A DNA stretch of 64,000 nt. Source: Pieris napi (Eukaryota; Arthropoda; Insecta; Lepidoptera; Pieridae). The notes below the pieces were generated by a model. That model made no database searches. It saw only the letters and a program-made list of their open reading frames with translations, and had not been told where the DNA came from. This document shows, one piece after another, positions 35,483 through 45,367 of the stretch (position 1 is the stretch's first letter; the number at the start of each line of letters is the position of its first letter). The translations under genes and the position numbers were made by a program. The stretch lies in the NCBI RefSeq assembly GCF_905475465.1, contig NC_062240.1:11175001-11239000 (forward strand), written 5' to 3'.

Positions 35483-35875
35483 AGGTGGGAACTGACCAAC
35501 GTTACGAGGTGTAATGTAAAGGTGGGAACTGACCAACGTTACGAGGTGTAATGTAACATGTAATGTAATGTTACACAGCGAGCATTCGTGCAGTCAGTAC
35601 GTCGTGTTACGTCGTGTTTCCCCGTTACACGACGTACTGACTGCACGAATGTTCGCTGTGTAACATTACATTACATGTTACATTACACCTCGTAACGTTG
35701 GTCAGTTCCCACCTTAACATGTTATGTAATGTTACACAGCGAGCATTCGTGCAGTCAGTACGTCGTGTTACGGGGAAACACGACGTAACACGACGTACTG
35801 ACTGCACGAATGCTCGCTGTGTAACATTACATTACATGTTACATTACACCTCGTAACGTTGGTCAGTTCCCACCT
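35483..35875. mobile_element. Outer 195-bp palindromic MITE, split by a second copy
   Basis: Ends are AGGTGGGAACTGACC and its reverse complement. Total span 393 bp; removing the inner insertion (195 bp plus 3-bp duplication) leaves 195 bp, the length of the inner copy. Flanked by TAA (35480-35482) and TTA (35876-35878), an imperfect 3-bp site. It interrupts the integrase of the BEL/Pao element. Three-bp TAA/TTA sites suggest Harbinger-type mobilisation. Confidence 0.85.
35520..35714. mobile_element. Inner 195-bp palindromic MITE nested in its own copy
   Basis: Near-perfect palindrome with arms of almost 90 bases (AGGTGGGAACTGACCAACGT outward) around a short centre near TTTCCCCGTTAC. Perfect TAA duplications at 35517-35519 and 35715-35717. 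Inserted at a TAA inside the outer copy. The short minus frame at 35625-35807 is meaningless hairpin sequence. Confidence 0.9.
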
Positions 35876-38800
35876 TTAAATGATACTTCATTGACTTAAC
35901 TCCAGCCTCCCAGAGTCCTCCGAAGTTTGGTGAGTATGCAGGAATGAAGTGCCACTGAGTGCCATCATTTGCTAAGCTGTCTATGATTTCTTGGTCAAAT
36001 TGCAATTTTGCTTCTTCCCATGCTTTACATAACTCTTTGTTTGCTCCTACGAAGTTTTTTCCCTGATCACTCCAAAGATGTGCGCATTTGCCTCTTCTTG
36101 ATGTAAATCGTCTATATGCAGCTATGAATGAATTTGACGTCATGTCACCGACTAGTTCTAAGTGAATTGCTTTAGTAGACATACAGACAAAAATCGCAGC
36201 GTAGGCTTTGTTTGATTTGATACCTCTTCCTTTGTTCATCAAAATTTGAATTGGACCAGCGAAATCTACACCTGCATTGATAAATGGTCGAGAAGGTGTA
36301 GTACGAACGGAAGGTAAATCACCCATTAATTGAGTTTTTACCCTTGCACTTTCCTTAGCGCAAATTAGACATCGATGGATATGCTTCTTTGTCATGTCTT
36401 TTGCACGCAATACCCAATATTTAGAGCGTAAATAACAAAGCATTAGCTGAATACCTCCATGTAATGTTGTTTTATGAGCGTCGGCGATAATAAGTGAGAC
36501 AAGAGTGTTGTTGTTTCCAATGATTATAGGATGTTTAGTATTTGTTTCTAAACTTGATTTTGCTAATCTTCCGCCCACCCTGAGCACTCCATTATTATCT
36601 AAAAATGGATTAAGCGTCTTCAATTTACTGTTCTTTTTAATATTGTTCTTTTTCTTTAACGAATCTATTTCAGTTTCGAATTCTTCATTTTGCACTATTT
36701 TGATACATGTTAGTAATGCTTCTTCTATATCTTTTGTTGTGATTGTCTTATTTTTATTATCCTTTTTAAACTTGATAAACTTTTTACAATAAGCTATGGT
36801 TCTTAATAGTTCATTTAAGGTAGTAAATCTTTCAAATTTTTCAGAAAATCTTTTTTCTTCTTTAATGTTTGTCAATATGAGAGTTTTAATTCTTTCCTTT
36901 TTCTTTTCTAGATCTGTTGTAAATATGTTCTTGTCTGTTAAGATGATTTCTCCTTTTTGTAACCAAGTAGGTCCTTTCCACCAAAGGTTGCAGTGTTTCA
37001 AATCGGAGATGAACATACCTCTAGATGCAATATCTGCTGGATTTTCTTGTGACTGGACATGATGCCATTGTTCTTTTTTGTGATTTGTTAAAATTTCTAC
37101 TACACGATTGGCCACAAATGGCTTCCATTTCGTGGGTTCGCCAGACAACCAAGCTATGACTATAGATGAATCTGTCCATGCGAAAACTCTTTCCATCGGT
37201 ATTCTCATGGCCTGTGCTACTTGGTTCAATAATCGGGATAAAAGCAAAGCTCCAGAAAGTTCTAATTTTGGCAACGAAATTGTCTTGAGGGGAGCCACTC
37301 TGGTTCTGGCTGCAATTAATGCTGTTCTATATGAACCGTCCGTTTTCTTGACTAGGCAATACACCACGGCGGCGTAAGCTAAAATAGAAGCATCACAATA
37401 ACCATGAATTTGAATTGTATCCATGTTGGAGCATGAAGTACTTAACCATCGATCGATAGAAATGTTATTCACATTCATAAGATCTCGGCGAATCTTCAAC
37501 CATTCTTCTTTCAGAAAAATGTTAAGATCCTCATCCCAATCAAACTTCTCAAGCCATAGTTTTTGAATTAATATTTTAGCTTGAACAATACTAGGTTCGA
37601 TCCAACCTAAAGGGTCGAACAACTTTTGTATATCTGAGAGGATATTCCGCTTCGTGATTATGTTTGCTTCATCGACTTCAGGTAAGTAAACTGATTTTTT
37701 ATGTAAATCTTTTTCAGGTACTTCTTCAATATGATTTAATGTTTTATATTCGTTTATTACTTTCAGATATTCGTCTTTTAGTTCTGGATTTCTACTAAAT
37801 CTTCTTTCAAGCTGCATTAATCTCTTAATTGCTGTTTCCTTTGTATTTCCTTCAGATGACAATGGTGCTTCAGTGTTAAAGGGTAATCTAACTATATATC
37901 TTCCTTCGTTATTCCTAGCATGAGTTTCTTTATAAATTTCTTCACATCTCAATTCTTCTTTAGTTAAATTACGTTTTGTGTCTGTATCTATCTCCCAAAT
38001 AGTTTTAATTAAATCATTAAAACTTGCATCAGTTGTGATATTCATTGCCATTATGGCTTTATGCTTTGGTTTCATGTTGATGTTTATTCCACCCATCACA
38101 ATCCATCCCAGGCTGGTTTTCTGTGCGCATATTGTGCCTGATGGACCCTTGATTAATCCTTGTTTAAGAATTGCTGTATACTCTTGCACGCCTAATAGCA
38201 AATCCAATGCTCCGGAATCCATAAAATTTGGATCTGCTAGATTCAATTTCTCAAAGTGACGCAGTTCCTGTTGCAAATATTCTGATGAAGGTATGTTAAA
38301 CTTTAATGGCTGTGACATCACGTAGGCGTGTATTGGTAGCTCAAAGTTAGGTTCCCAGCGTGACAATAAATCAAAATTGACTTCTTGTTTGATGTTTACC
38401 TTCATATTATCCATACCCGTGACGACCAAATTTACAGGTTTGCGTTGCAATTTTAGTGCTTGAGTTGCCTTTTGAGTGATAAAGCATGACTGCGACCCCG
38501 AATCTATTAGCGCCCTAAGTACAGTTGTGTGCCCATAGTTTCCCTTAATAACCACAATTGCGGTTGCCAATAGATTGATATGTTCTGTAACATTATGTAA
38601 AGCTGTCATTGTAGCAAGAGTCTTCTCCTCTTCCTGAGGTAATGTCATCGGTTGCTTGAGTTCTAAAGGTGCCGACGCATTTGCTTTAGTTGACTGATGA
38701 AGAAGAGAATGATGACGAGCCTTGCATATTCGACATGAAAGAGGTAAATAACATCTAAATGCCGAATGCCCTGGAGCCAAGCAGTTGAAGCAGAGTTTGT

Positions 38801-39878
38801 TGTGTTGTGCATAGTGACTTCTTTCTGCAGGTGACATTTTTGAGAATGTTTTACAACGACATAAGCTATGATTTTCCTTACACATAATACATGTCTTCTC
38901 TATAGACATGTGGAAAACACGTTCTCTTAACGGCTTGAGAGTTGGTTTAAAAGGTGGATTTAACAATTCTAACGTTCTAAATTTTCCTTCTAAAAACTTC
39001 TGTAATGCAAACCAGGTAGATAATTCTTCTTGACTCATATCATACGAAAATTGTTCCCATTCTTTGTGAGTATCTGGATCCAACCTTTGAACTACTAAAA
39101 ATACAATTATAGGGTCCCATGACTCTGTGGATACCTTAAGATTTTGTAAGCTGTTTAAAACTTCATTTGTTGTATCTAATATTCCTTTTAATTGTAAAGC
39201 CGATTGTGACATAATTTTCTTTTGTGAAATTAATCGTTTAAATAATGAATTAATTATCATACGTTTATTCCCATATCTAAGTTTTAAAGTCTCCCAAGCA
39301 GATAAGTAATTCGACTCGGTGATTTGGATGTGTTTTAATAAGGATGCTGCTTCACCTGTTATGCTGCATTTCAAATAATGTAGTCGTTGAACATTAGACA
39401 GTGACGTGTTATCATGTACCAGTGCAACAAAAATATCTTTGTAAGAAGGCCATTCTTCGTAATTACCCGAAAAAGTAGGTAATTCAATGCGCGGGAGTCG
39501 AACCTGTGATTGTACGTTGTGTTCGACTGCAGTGGAGCCGTTCCCCTGATTACAGGATTGTTGTCCTCTTTGAATTTCAAGACCTTCTAACATATCCTTG
39601 ATGTCAGACACCATACATAAATATAAATCCTCGATCAAATAGTAATCCTCATTGACAAAATATGGTAAAATTGACTTTTGTTCACGCGGTGTAATTTTTA
39701 TTAAATCTAAATGTGCACTTTTATAAGTCTTCCAGTAACTTTCTATACGCTCCATCCGTGTTTTAAGATAACCTTTCGTAAGTCTAGCCTTTGCACATTT
39801 TTTAATATTTATTTGAGTCTTTTTTAATAGTTCATTATTATTTTCAAGTACACTTAATAATTGTTCCACATTTGCCAT
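35844..39878 (-). CDS. BEL/Pao Gag-Pol polyprotein lacking the reverse-transcriptase core
   Basis: Frame of 1344 residues from the Met at 39878; the last 9 codons run into the MITE. Order: Gag region (LPRIELPTFSGNYEEWPSY near residue 130, typical of BEL Gag), zinc knuckle CX2CX4HX4C (~361-375), protease with DSGS (~458), a spacer before RT, then RNase H (CDAS ~828, LPKLELSGA, TDSS ~902, NPADIASRG) and integrase with an H/C zinc region, GVDFAGP (~1203), WSDQGKNF (~1270) and GGLWEAG (~1318). The fingers/palm part of reverse transcriptase, including the YVDD-type motif, is absent: near residue 733 the frame jumps from YLPE to VDEANIITKRNILSDIQKLF, which normally lies after the palm. Related elements carry several hundred more residues. 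No stop or frameshift accompanies the loss. Cannot replicate on its own. Confidence 0.88.
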   Translation of the reverse strand: MANVEQLLSVLENNNELLKKTQINIKKCAKARLTKGYLKTRMERIESYWKTYKSAHLDLIKITPREQKSILPYFVNEDYYLIEDLYLCMVSDIKDMLEGLEIQRGQQSCNQGNGSTAVEHNVQSQVRLPRIELPTFSGNYEEWPSYKDIFVALVHDNTSLSNVQRLHYLKCSITGEAASLLKHIQITESNYLSAWETLKLRYGNKRMIINSLFKRLISQKKIMSQSALQLKGILDTTNEVLNSLQNLKVSTESWDPIIVFLVVQRLDPDTHKEWEQFSYDMSQEELSTWFALQKFLEGKFRTLELLNPPFKPTLKPLRERVFHMSIEKTCIMCKENHSLCRCKTFSKMSPAERSHYAQHNKLCFNCLAPGHSAFRCYLPLSCRICKARHHSLLHQSTKANASAPLELKQPMTLPQEEEKTLATMTALHNVTEHINLLATAIVVIKGNYGHTTVLRALIDSGSQSCFITQKATQALKLQRKPVNLVVTGMDNMKVNIKQEVNFDLLSRWEPNFELPIHAYVMSQPLKFNIPSSEYLQQELRHFEKLNLADPNFMDSGALDLLLGVQEYTAILKQGLIKGPSGTICAQKTSLGWIVMGGININMKPKHKAIMAMNITTDASFNDLIKTIWEIDTDTKRNLTKEELRCEEIYKETHARNNEGRYIVRLPFNTEAPLSSEGNTKETAIKRLMQLERRFSRNPELKDEYLKVINEYKTLNHIEEVPEKDLHKKSVYLPEVDEANIITKRNILSDIQKLFDPLGWIEPSIVQAKILIQKLWLEKFDWDEDLNIFLKEEWLKIRRDLMNVNNISIDRWLSTSCSNMDTIQIHGYCDASILAYAAVVYCLVKKTDGSYRTALIAARTRVAPLKTISLPKLELSGALLLSRLLNQVAQAMRIPMERVFAWTDSSIVIAWLSGEPTKWKPFVANRVVEILTNHKKEQWHHVQSQENPADIASRGMFISDLKHCNLWWKGPTWLQKGEIILTDKNIFTTDLEKKKERIKTLILTNIKEEKRFSEKFERFTTLNELLRTIAYCKKFIKFKKDNKNKTITTKDIEEALLTCIKIVQNEEFETEIDSLKKKNNIKKNSKLKTLNPFLDNNGVLRVGGRLAKSSLETNTKHPIIIGNNNTLVSLIIADAHKTTLHGGIQLMLCYLRSKYWVLRAKDMTKKHIHRCLICAKESARVKTQLMGDLPSVRTTPSRPFINAGVDFAGPIQILMNKGRGIKSNKAYAAIFVCMSTKAIHLELVGDMTSNSFIAAYRRFTSRRGKCAHLWSDQGKNFVGANKELCKAWEEAKLQFDQEIIDSLANDGTQWHFIPAYSPNFGGLWEAGVKSMKYHLKVGTDQRYEV

Positions 39879-40054
39879 TATTTGATTACTTTCAAGTCAC
39901 TTGCACGTTCTATTTCAATATTATTTAAAAGTTATAAGTCTAAAAATTGCACAAAATAGTTGCTAAACGAGTTCCTTATCGCAATGGAATGCGTAGTCTA
40001 TTGTTCCTTGGATGCACCTCAGTAGACACAATATCCGGCGAGATTGCGACCATA

Positions 40055-40188
40055 TGGAGCGGCGATAAGGTTGCTTTTTGACTGGTTAACTATTAAGTAT
40101 AATTTTAGTGCAATGAAACGTCTGCTTCGCGTTGAATCTACTTTATTACTAAATATTAAAATTACAAACATAATATTATGATTGAACA
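40055..40188 (-). repeat. 5' LTR of the BEL/Pao element
   Basis: 134 bp; differs from the other LTR by one substitution and an extra 3-bp unit near the end. Being upstream of the frame on the minus strand it should hold the promoter (inference). Confidence 0.9.
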
Positions 40189-40202
40189 GTAACTTAAATT
40201 TT

Positions 40203-40310
40203 ATCCTTAGACATAAGGCATCGCGGACTTTTTTTGTGGAAATTTATGTCTCTGTACTTTATGGTCATTAGTTGCCGTAGCTCACGCGATATAAGAATTT
40301 TTATTTACAT
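40203..40310 (+). repeat. Dispersed repeat Z, copy 2
   Basis: TTAGACATAAGGCATCGCGG followed by GTCATTAGTTGCCGTAGC, CACGCGAT and AATTTTTATT; matches 1410-1530. Confidence 0.55.
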
Positions 40311-40790
40311 CTAATTTTTTTGGAATTAAATCGTAGGATTAAATTTAAATCAAAGATTTTTCAAAACGGCCTATTCAATGCAAACAAACAATCAAATCTT
40401 TCCTCTTCGCCAAATAAAAGCAGGAAGAACAAAATTTAAGACCTCTTACATATTGTTATGTAATACTAACGTTTAGTAATATTATCACATGTCGTGATTT
40501 AGGTCTAGTCCATTTGTTGGTGAAATCTCGTTTGTGCAATGCAATTTAGAGCCCACCGCATTCGTGGCCTGTACGGGATTATGTACCGCAGAGTAATACT
40601 ACAGGTATTCTATTTATTTTTGATCTAGTGCTTATACAAGTCTGTTGTAATGTATTGTTTGCGTTAAAAGGAAGTATGGTGCAGAATTTTGACAAATATA
40701 ATTATAACAACTAATGTCAAAGATTCTGTTTTTATTCCAAATTCAAATTTTAATTTTTCTAAATATTAAAGCACAATAAACGTTACTATA
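40311..40790. other. AT-rich intron sequence, nothing recognised
   Basis: No supported feature. Confidence 0.45.
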
Positions 40791-41640
40791 TCTGATGGTA
40801 AACTAAAGAAGTAATAAAATATAATGTATCGCTTATTAATTTATAATTAAAACTATCTTTGCAGTCAAATGTACAGCTACTTGAGTACATTAAATTTATA
40901 TAAAACCTTCGAAAAAAAGGACAAAATGTCTGCCTTCAAAATAAATATATAAGTATGGTTACTGATAGTAAACTAAAGAAGTAATAAAATATAATGTATC
41001 GCTTATTAATTTATAATTAAAACTATCTTTGCAGTCAAATGTACAGCTACTTGAGTACATTAAATTTATATAAAACCTTCGAAAAAAAGGACAAAATGTC
41101 TGCCTTCAAAATAAATATATAAGTATGTTTACTGATAGTAAACTAAAGAAGTAATAAAATATAATGTATCGCTTATTAATTTATAATTAAAACTATCTTT
41201 GCAGTCAAATGTACAGCTACTTGAGTACATTAAATTTATATAAAACCTTCGAAAAAAAGGACAAAATGTCTGCCTTCAAAATAAATATATAAGTATGGTT
41301 ACTGATAGTAAACTAAAGAAGTAATAAAATATAATGTATCGCTTATTAATTTATAATTAAAACTATCTTTGCAGTCAAATGTACAGCTACTTGAGCACAT
41401 TAAATTTATATAAAACCTTCGAAAAAAAGGACAAAATGTCTGCCTTCAAAATAAATATATAAGTATGTTTACTGATAGTAAACTAAAGAAGTAATAAAAT
41501 ATAATGTATCGCTTATTAATTTATAATTAAAACTATCTTTGCAGTCAAATGTACAGCTACTTGAGTACATTAAATTTATATAAAACCTTCGAATAAAAGG
41601 ACAAAATGTCTGCCTTCAAAATAAATATATAAGTATGTTT
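40791..41640. repeat. 170-bp satellite-like array, five units
   Basis: AACTAAAGAAGTAATAAAAT occurs at 40801, 40971, 41141, 41311 and 41481, an exact 170-bp period; total 850 bp. Units differ by only a few bases. AAGTATGGTT ends units 1 and 3, AAGTATGTTT ends units 2, 4 and 5. Unit length is close to a nucleosome repeat, as in many insect satellites. No coding capacity. Confidence 0.93.
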
Positions 41641-42174
41641 ACAGCAATAGATTCATAATGTCCCTTATATATTAATGGACATCTGCGATCCTAATATTTA
41701 CTCCTTCTGTCTTAGAATCCCCAGAGATGTCAACGTTATAAATTGTGATTGACAAAGAATGATTACTCGACTGCTCTAACTTTCGCTCCGTTCGTGATGC
41801 TTGTTCAAAGGTTATTTTTATTTTTAGCTTCAAAGATTTATAAACATCGTTATAAAAATAATTTACACTCTCATGTTTAGGTTTATAAATCTGATTTAAA
41901 ATATTGGAATTTTATTGTAATTGTATAAAAATACTGTTAAAAGTTTAAGCATTTATCGCCTAACAAGATATGGATATAACATACCTTGATTAAGTTTGTT
42001 CTGTTAAAGAAATGTAAAAAAAGACGTAAACTAAATTTTATTCCAAGTAGGTGATAACACGTTTATTTAAAATATACTATGATTTAAGTTCCTTGACTTA
42101 ATATTATGCTCAATATTGCAATATTATTAAAAATTGATGTTTACAAAGCATTATTCACAAACTTACAGTTAAGA
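41641..42174. other. AT-rich intron sequence, nothing recognised
   Basis: No supported feature. Confidence 0.45.
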
Positions 42175-42470
42175 TAAAAAGCAAGCAGTTAAAATAAATA
42201 GCAATTCTATTTTTAAAATTAAATTTACGTGTTTTGATTATCGAAGAAATAAATTTAAAAAATTAACATTATAATTTGTATTAATTTTCGACCCTTAATA
42301 TTTTAATAACAATTAAATTCCTAACATATCTTCCTTTTTCCCTCCCTCTAAGTCTCGTAAATCTAAAGTTTTAGATTTGTGTAAATATGAACAAGACTTA
42401 AAATTCGTTTGCCAAAGAAGTTTCACTTCTGACATGTGTACTTTGTACGCACTTTTTATTTATTTACTGA
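42175..42470 (+). mobile_element. MITE M13, 5'-truncated copy
   Basis: Core blocks (ATTTTCGACCCTTAATATTT, CCCTCCCTCTAAGTCTCG, AAAGTTTTAGATTTGTGTAA) and an intact right end GCCAAAGAAGTTTCACTTC (13-mer 42417-42429), then GTACGCACTTTTTA. Confidence 0.65.
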
Positions 42471-42767
42471 GGGCAAAAATGTTTGAAAATCCTAACAAAA
42501 ATAATCATACATGTACTGTATTAATTTGAATGTGAAGAATGTTCACAGAAGCGAAATATAATAATATCCTGTTCGGCTCCGCATTAGGCGTGAGATTGAA
42601 TGATTTATTTCACTGAGTGGAAATTCACAAGTGAGCGTCGTTAGCAAGATTTCAATGTGCACTGAAACGATTCGCTCATGAAAAAGATACTCCAGTTATA
42701 TATAAGAGGAAAGAAAACGTATCTTTATAGTTTTAAAAACCATAAATAAAAGAAAGAAAAGCTTTTT

Positions 42768-43190
42768 GAAGTGAATCTTCTTTAGGCGCACGACGGTAAA
42801 TTTTATATATTTTTAAAATTAAAATTTCGTAAAGAGAATTTATGAAATATTAGTATTTTATATTTTATGCAAAATAATTTATTGAAATCTCAAATGACGA
42901 ATTGTAAATTAAAATGCCACGTGTTTTTATTAAAATATTAAGCGTCGAAAATAAATACAAATTATAAATTTATATTTAATTTTTTTAATTTATTTCTATC
43001 CAAGAAATAAATTTAAAAAATTAATTTTAATGACAATTAAATTCATTACATTCCATAAATCTTTCTTTTCCCTCCCTCTAAGTCTCGGAAATCTAAAGTT
43101 TTAGATTTGTATAAATATGAAGAAGACTTAATAATTAATTTGCCAAAGAAGTTTCACTTGTGACACGTGTAGTACGCACGCACTTTTCTT
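42768..43190 (+). mobile_element. MITE M13, copy B
   Basis: Left 13-mer GAAGTGAATCTTC at 42768-42780 with TTTAGGCGCA; right 13-mer GAAGTTTCACTTG at 43148-43160 after GCCAAA, with a GCACGCACTTTT tail. Each 13-mer has one change from the subfamily pair GAA/TTC. Lies about 300 bp after another M13 copy in the same orientation. Confidence 0.7.
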
Positions 43191-43200
43191 TCTATCTCTT

Positions 43201-43969
43201 TATTATAATCTTGTAAGAGAAAAAAATAGTATTTATTTGTACAATGTGTTGCAGACAATGTGACTTGTAATTTTAGTTCAACTTCGTTTTTAGCTAAAGC
43301 TGTAAAGGACGAATTGAGACAACGTCGCTTAAGGTCAGTTACCTTAAATAAGGTGGACAAAAATACTATTAATATCGCTTCTGCGATAAGCATATTATAG
43401 AAAACCTATTATAATGCGTAAAATTAACACTTTGGTTATTCACGTCTCACGACAACAAAGCAAGCGAATTTTCATAAATTATAATGACTACATCATTAAT
43501 AACAGATTAAAACGCGATTAAATTTATAAAATCCATTTTATTATTCGCATCGCAATAGTGGTCTTGTAATCATACATTGTTGTCATGTCATGGCTACATT
43601 TACATCTCAATTAATTAATAATTATTTAAATTTTGGCGAAACCCAGACACGTCAAAATATAACTCGATTTTCAATTATCCTACTATTATCTATTTTGAAA
43701 TGGAACATTGTATTCCCGAAGGCGGTCATTGCCAATTTGATTTCATTATACCGACATAAATCTGACGTAACCTACAACCTATTTCAATTTAAAACTATGA
43801 AGTTGTATGGATCGCGAATTAAAATTATTCTAATAACTTCTTGGTCATTCACATTTTAAACTGTAGAGTAAATATTAAAAGGATATTTAATAGTCACTTA
43901 GAGCAGGTCAATGTATCCAATTTTTTCACATACACACTTATTTGAGAATTTACTTATGTTTGGCGTTAC
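43201..43969. other. Gene-free intron sequence
   Basis: Short frames at 43154-43393 (minus) and 43590-43859 (plus) have no family signature. Nothing else recognised. Confidence 0.45.
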
Positions 43970-44060
43970 TGTCAGCTGCCATTGTCATATGACAACAACG
44001 TCAAAGTCAAATCAGTTCAACCCGTTAGTATTAGTAGTCTATTAGTAGTTCTAGTTTATT
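43970..44060. repeat. Dispersed repeat P, fragment
   Basis: ACTGTCAGCTGCCATTGTCATATGAC and AAAGTCAAATCAGTTCAACC match, inverted, the P copies around 16080-16160. Confidence 0.5.
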
Positions 44061-44225
44061 TGATTTTCCAATATTGCTAGAATAATAAATTAAGTACTAT
44101 TCAATGGTGGGTAATAATTATAATTGATAAACCTTGACTAAATAACAGCGTAATATGATTTAAAAAGTTTATAGAACGCTTGTTTAATTCGCATTAAAGG
44201 CATACATATTCGTAGATATTTTTTT

Positions 44226-44646
44226 GAAGTTATACTTCTTTAGGCGCGTTATGAAAAATTGATGAGAGTGAGATTTTACGATGCGCGCGCACCGCGACAC
44301 AAAATTAACAGAATGAAGTTAGTGGCGCATGGTGGCACGCACAACATGCTTTGAGTTTCTACATTTAAAACACGTGTTTTCATTTTGTTTTTATTAAACA
44401 TTTGCGAATTTAATATGTGCGTCTGAATTATAATTAAAAGTGATTTAAATTGATTATTTAAATCAATACTTATTAATATTAGAAAATAATAATAAATATA
44501 AAATTAATAAATATTATTTATTTAATTTTTCAAATGTAAACTGAACTTTATTGACTATAAATTCCAGTCTTTGATTATTTAATTGTAATAAATTATTTGC
44601 ATGCAATCAAAAACTATTTTTAATAATGCCAAAGAAGTATAACTTC
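44226..44646 (+). mobile_element. MITE family M13, copy C (complete)
   Basis: Left 13-mer GAAGTTATACTTC at 44226-44238, right GAAGTATAACTTC at 44634-44646. Same subfamily as 19370-19693: TTTAGGCGCGTTATGAAAAA after the left, GATGCGCGCGCACCGCGACA in the core, ACGCGCGTACATAATTACAC after the right. It ends about 720 bp upstream of the pickpocket start. Confidence 0.75.
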
Positions 44647-44659
44647 TTACGCGCGTACA

Positions 44660-45367
44660 TAATTACACGCACCCTTTTTTTTTGTTTCTCTTTATAATAT
44701 AGTACTTACGGAGTGTATATAATAAGTAGTTCCCGATCATATAATTAATAATTACATGAACACACACGACACATACTCATTACTTTGGACGACATTTACA
44801 TCAAAGTATGTTTCTGTTGTTTATTAATCTGTCAATTAATATATGTAAATGTGCTGCGGGTTAAGGGTTAATCTCTATTTGAGGATTTCACACGCAATGT
44901 GGTTAGAAATTTTAGTCAAAATGTTCCCGTTTGTAACATGACATCACAAGTCCATTCTCTATTTGGTTTCACATCAATTTCAAACCGAAGATATGAACTA
45001 TTTGTACAGACTAATTCATCAAAGAGCTCAAACCACAGGGGTTAGAAACTTGAGTGTTTTACAATTGTTGTATTGTGATGTGAAAGCTTAATTAAACACT
45101 ATATTATTTCTCTTTTTTAATAAATATTATTTTAATCAATGAAAATAAACTTATGCCATAATCTAAACATTGACGAACAAAATAGTTCTATTAGAAATAA
45201 CTAAAATAAATGTTATCAAACGTTTTTATCGAATATGTAAAGCTTTGTTAAACTTCAATTAACCTAATACCCAAATGGATTGTATTATGCCTACCTAATA
45301 GCTTTGAATAATTTATTCAGTCCCTCTCGCAACTTGGTCACATTAACTCGAGTTTTCAAATGCGAAA
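44660..45367. promoter_or_regulatory. Upstream region of the pickpocket gene, no defined elements
   Basis: About 700 bp of AT-rich DNA between the M13 MITE and the start codon. I cannot point to a convincing TATA box or initiator; any promoter is presumed to lie here because the gene has one exon. Confidence 0.3.

Larger units (their letters stand above)
34762..40188 (-). mobile_element. BEL/Pao LTR retrotransposon, antisense in a host intron
   Basis: Two short LTRs (131 and 134 bp), a perfect 5-bp target duplication and one long polyprotein frame on the minus strand. On that strand the LTR reads TGTTCAATCAT ... CGCTCCA. Just inside the 5' LTR (plus 40054 leftwards) is TGGTCGCAATCTCGCC, a plausible primer-binding site starting with the usual TGG; just before the 3' LTR is the purine-rich GGTGGGCGGA. 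The LTRs differ by one base and one 3-bp indel, so insertion is recent. The element is defective: reverse-transcriptase core missing and integrase interrupted by nested MITEs. Confidence 0.92.

Noticed and set aside
36505..38259. Plus-strand ORFs inside the BEL/Pao element
   Set aside because: Antisense shadows of the polyprotein.
40055..40188. Endogenous retrovirus with an envelope gene
   Set aside because: No second ORF for an envelope between integrase and the 3' LTR; domain order and DUF-like tail fit BEL/Pao.
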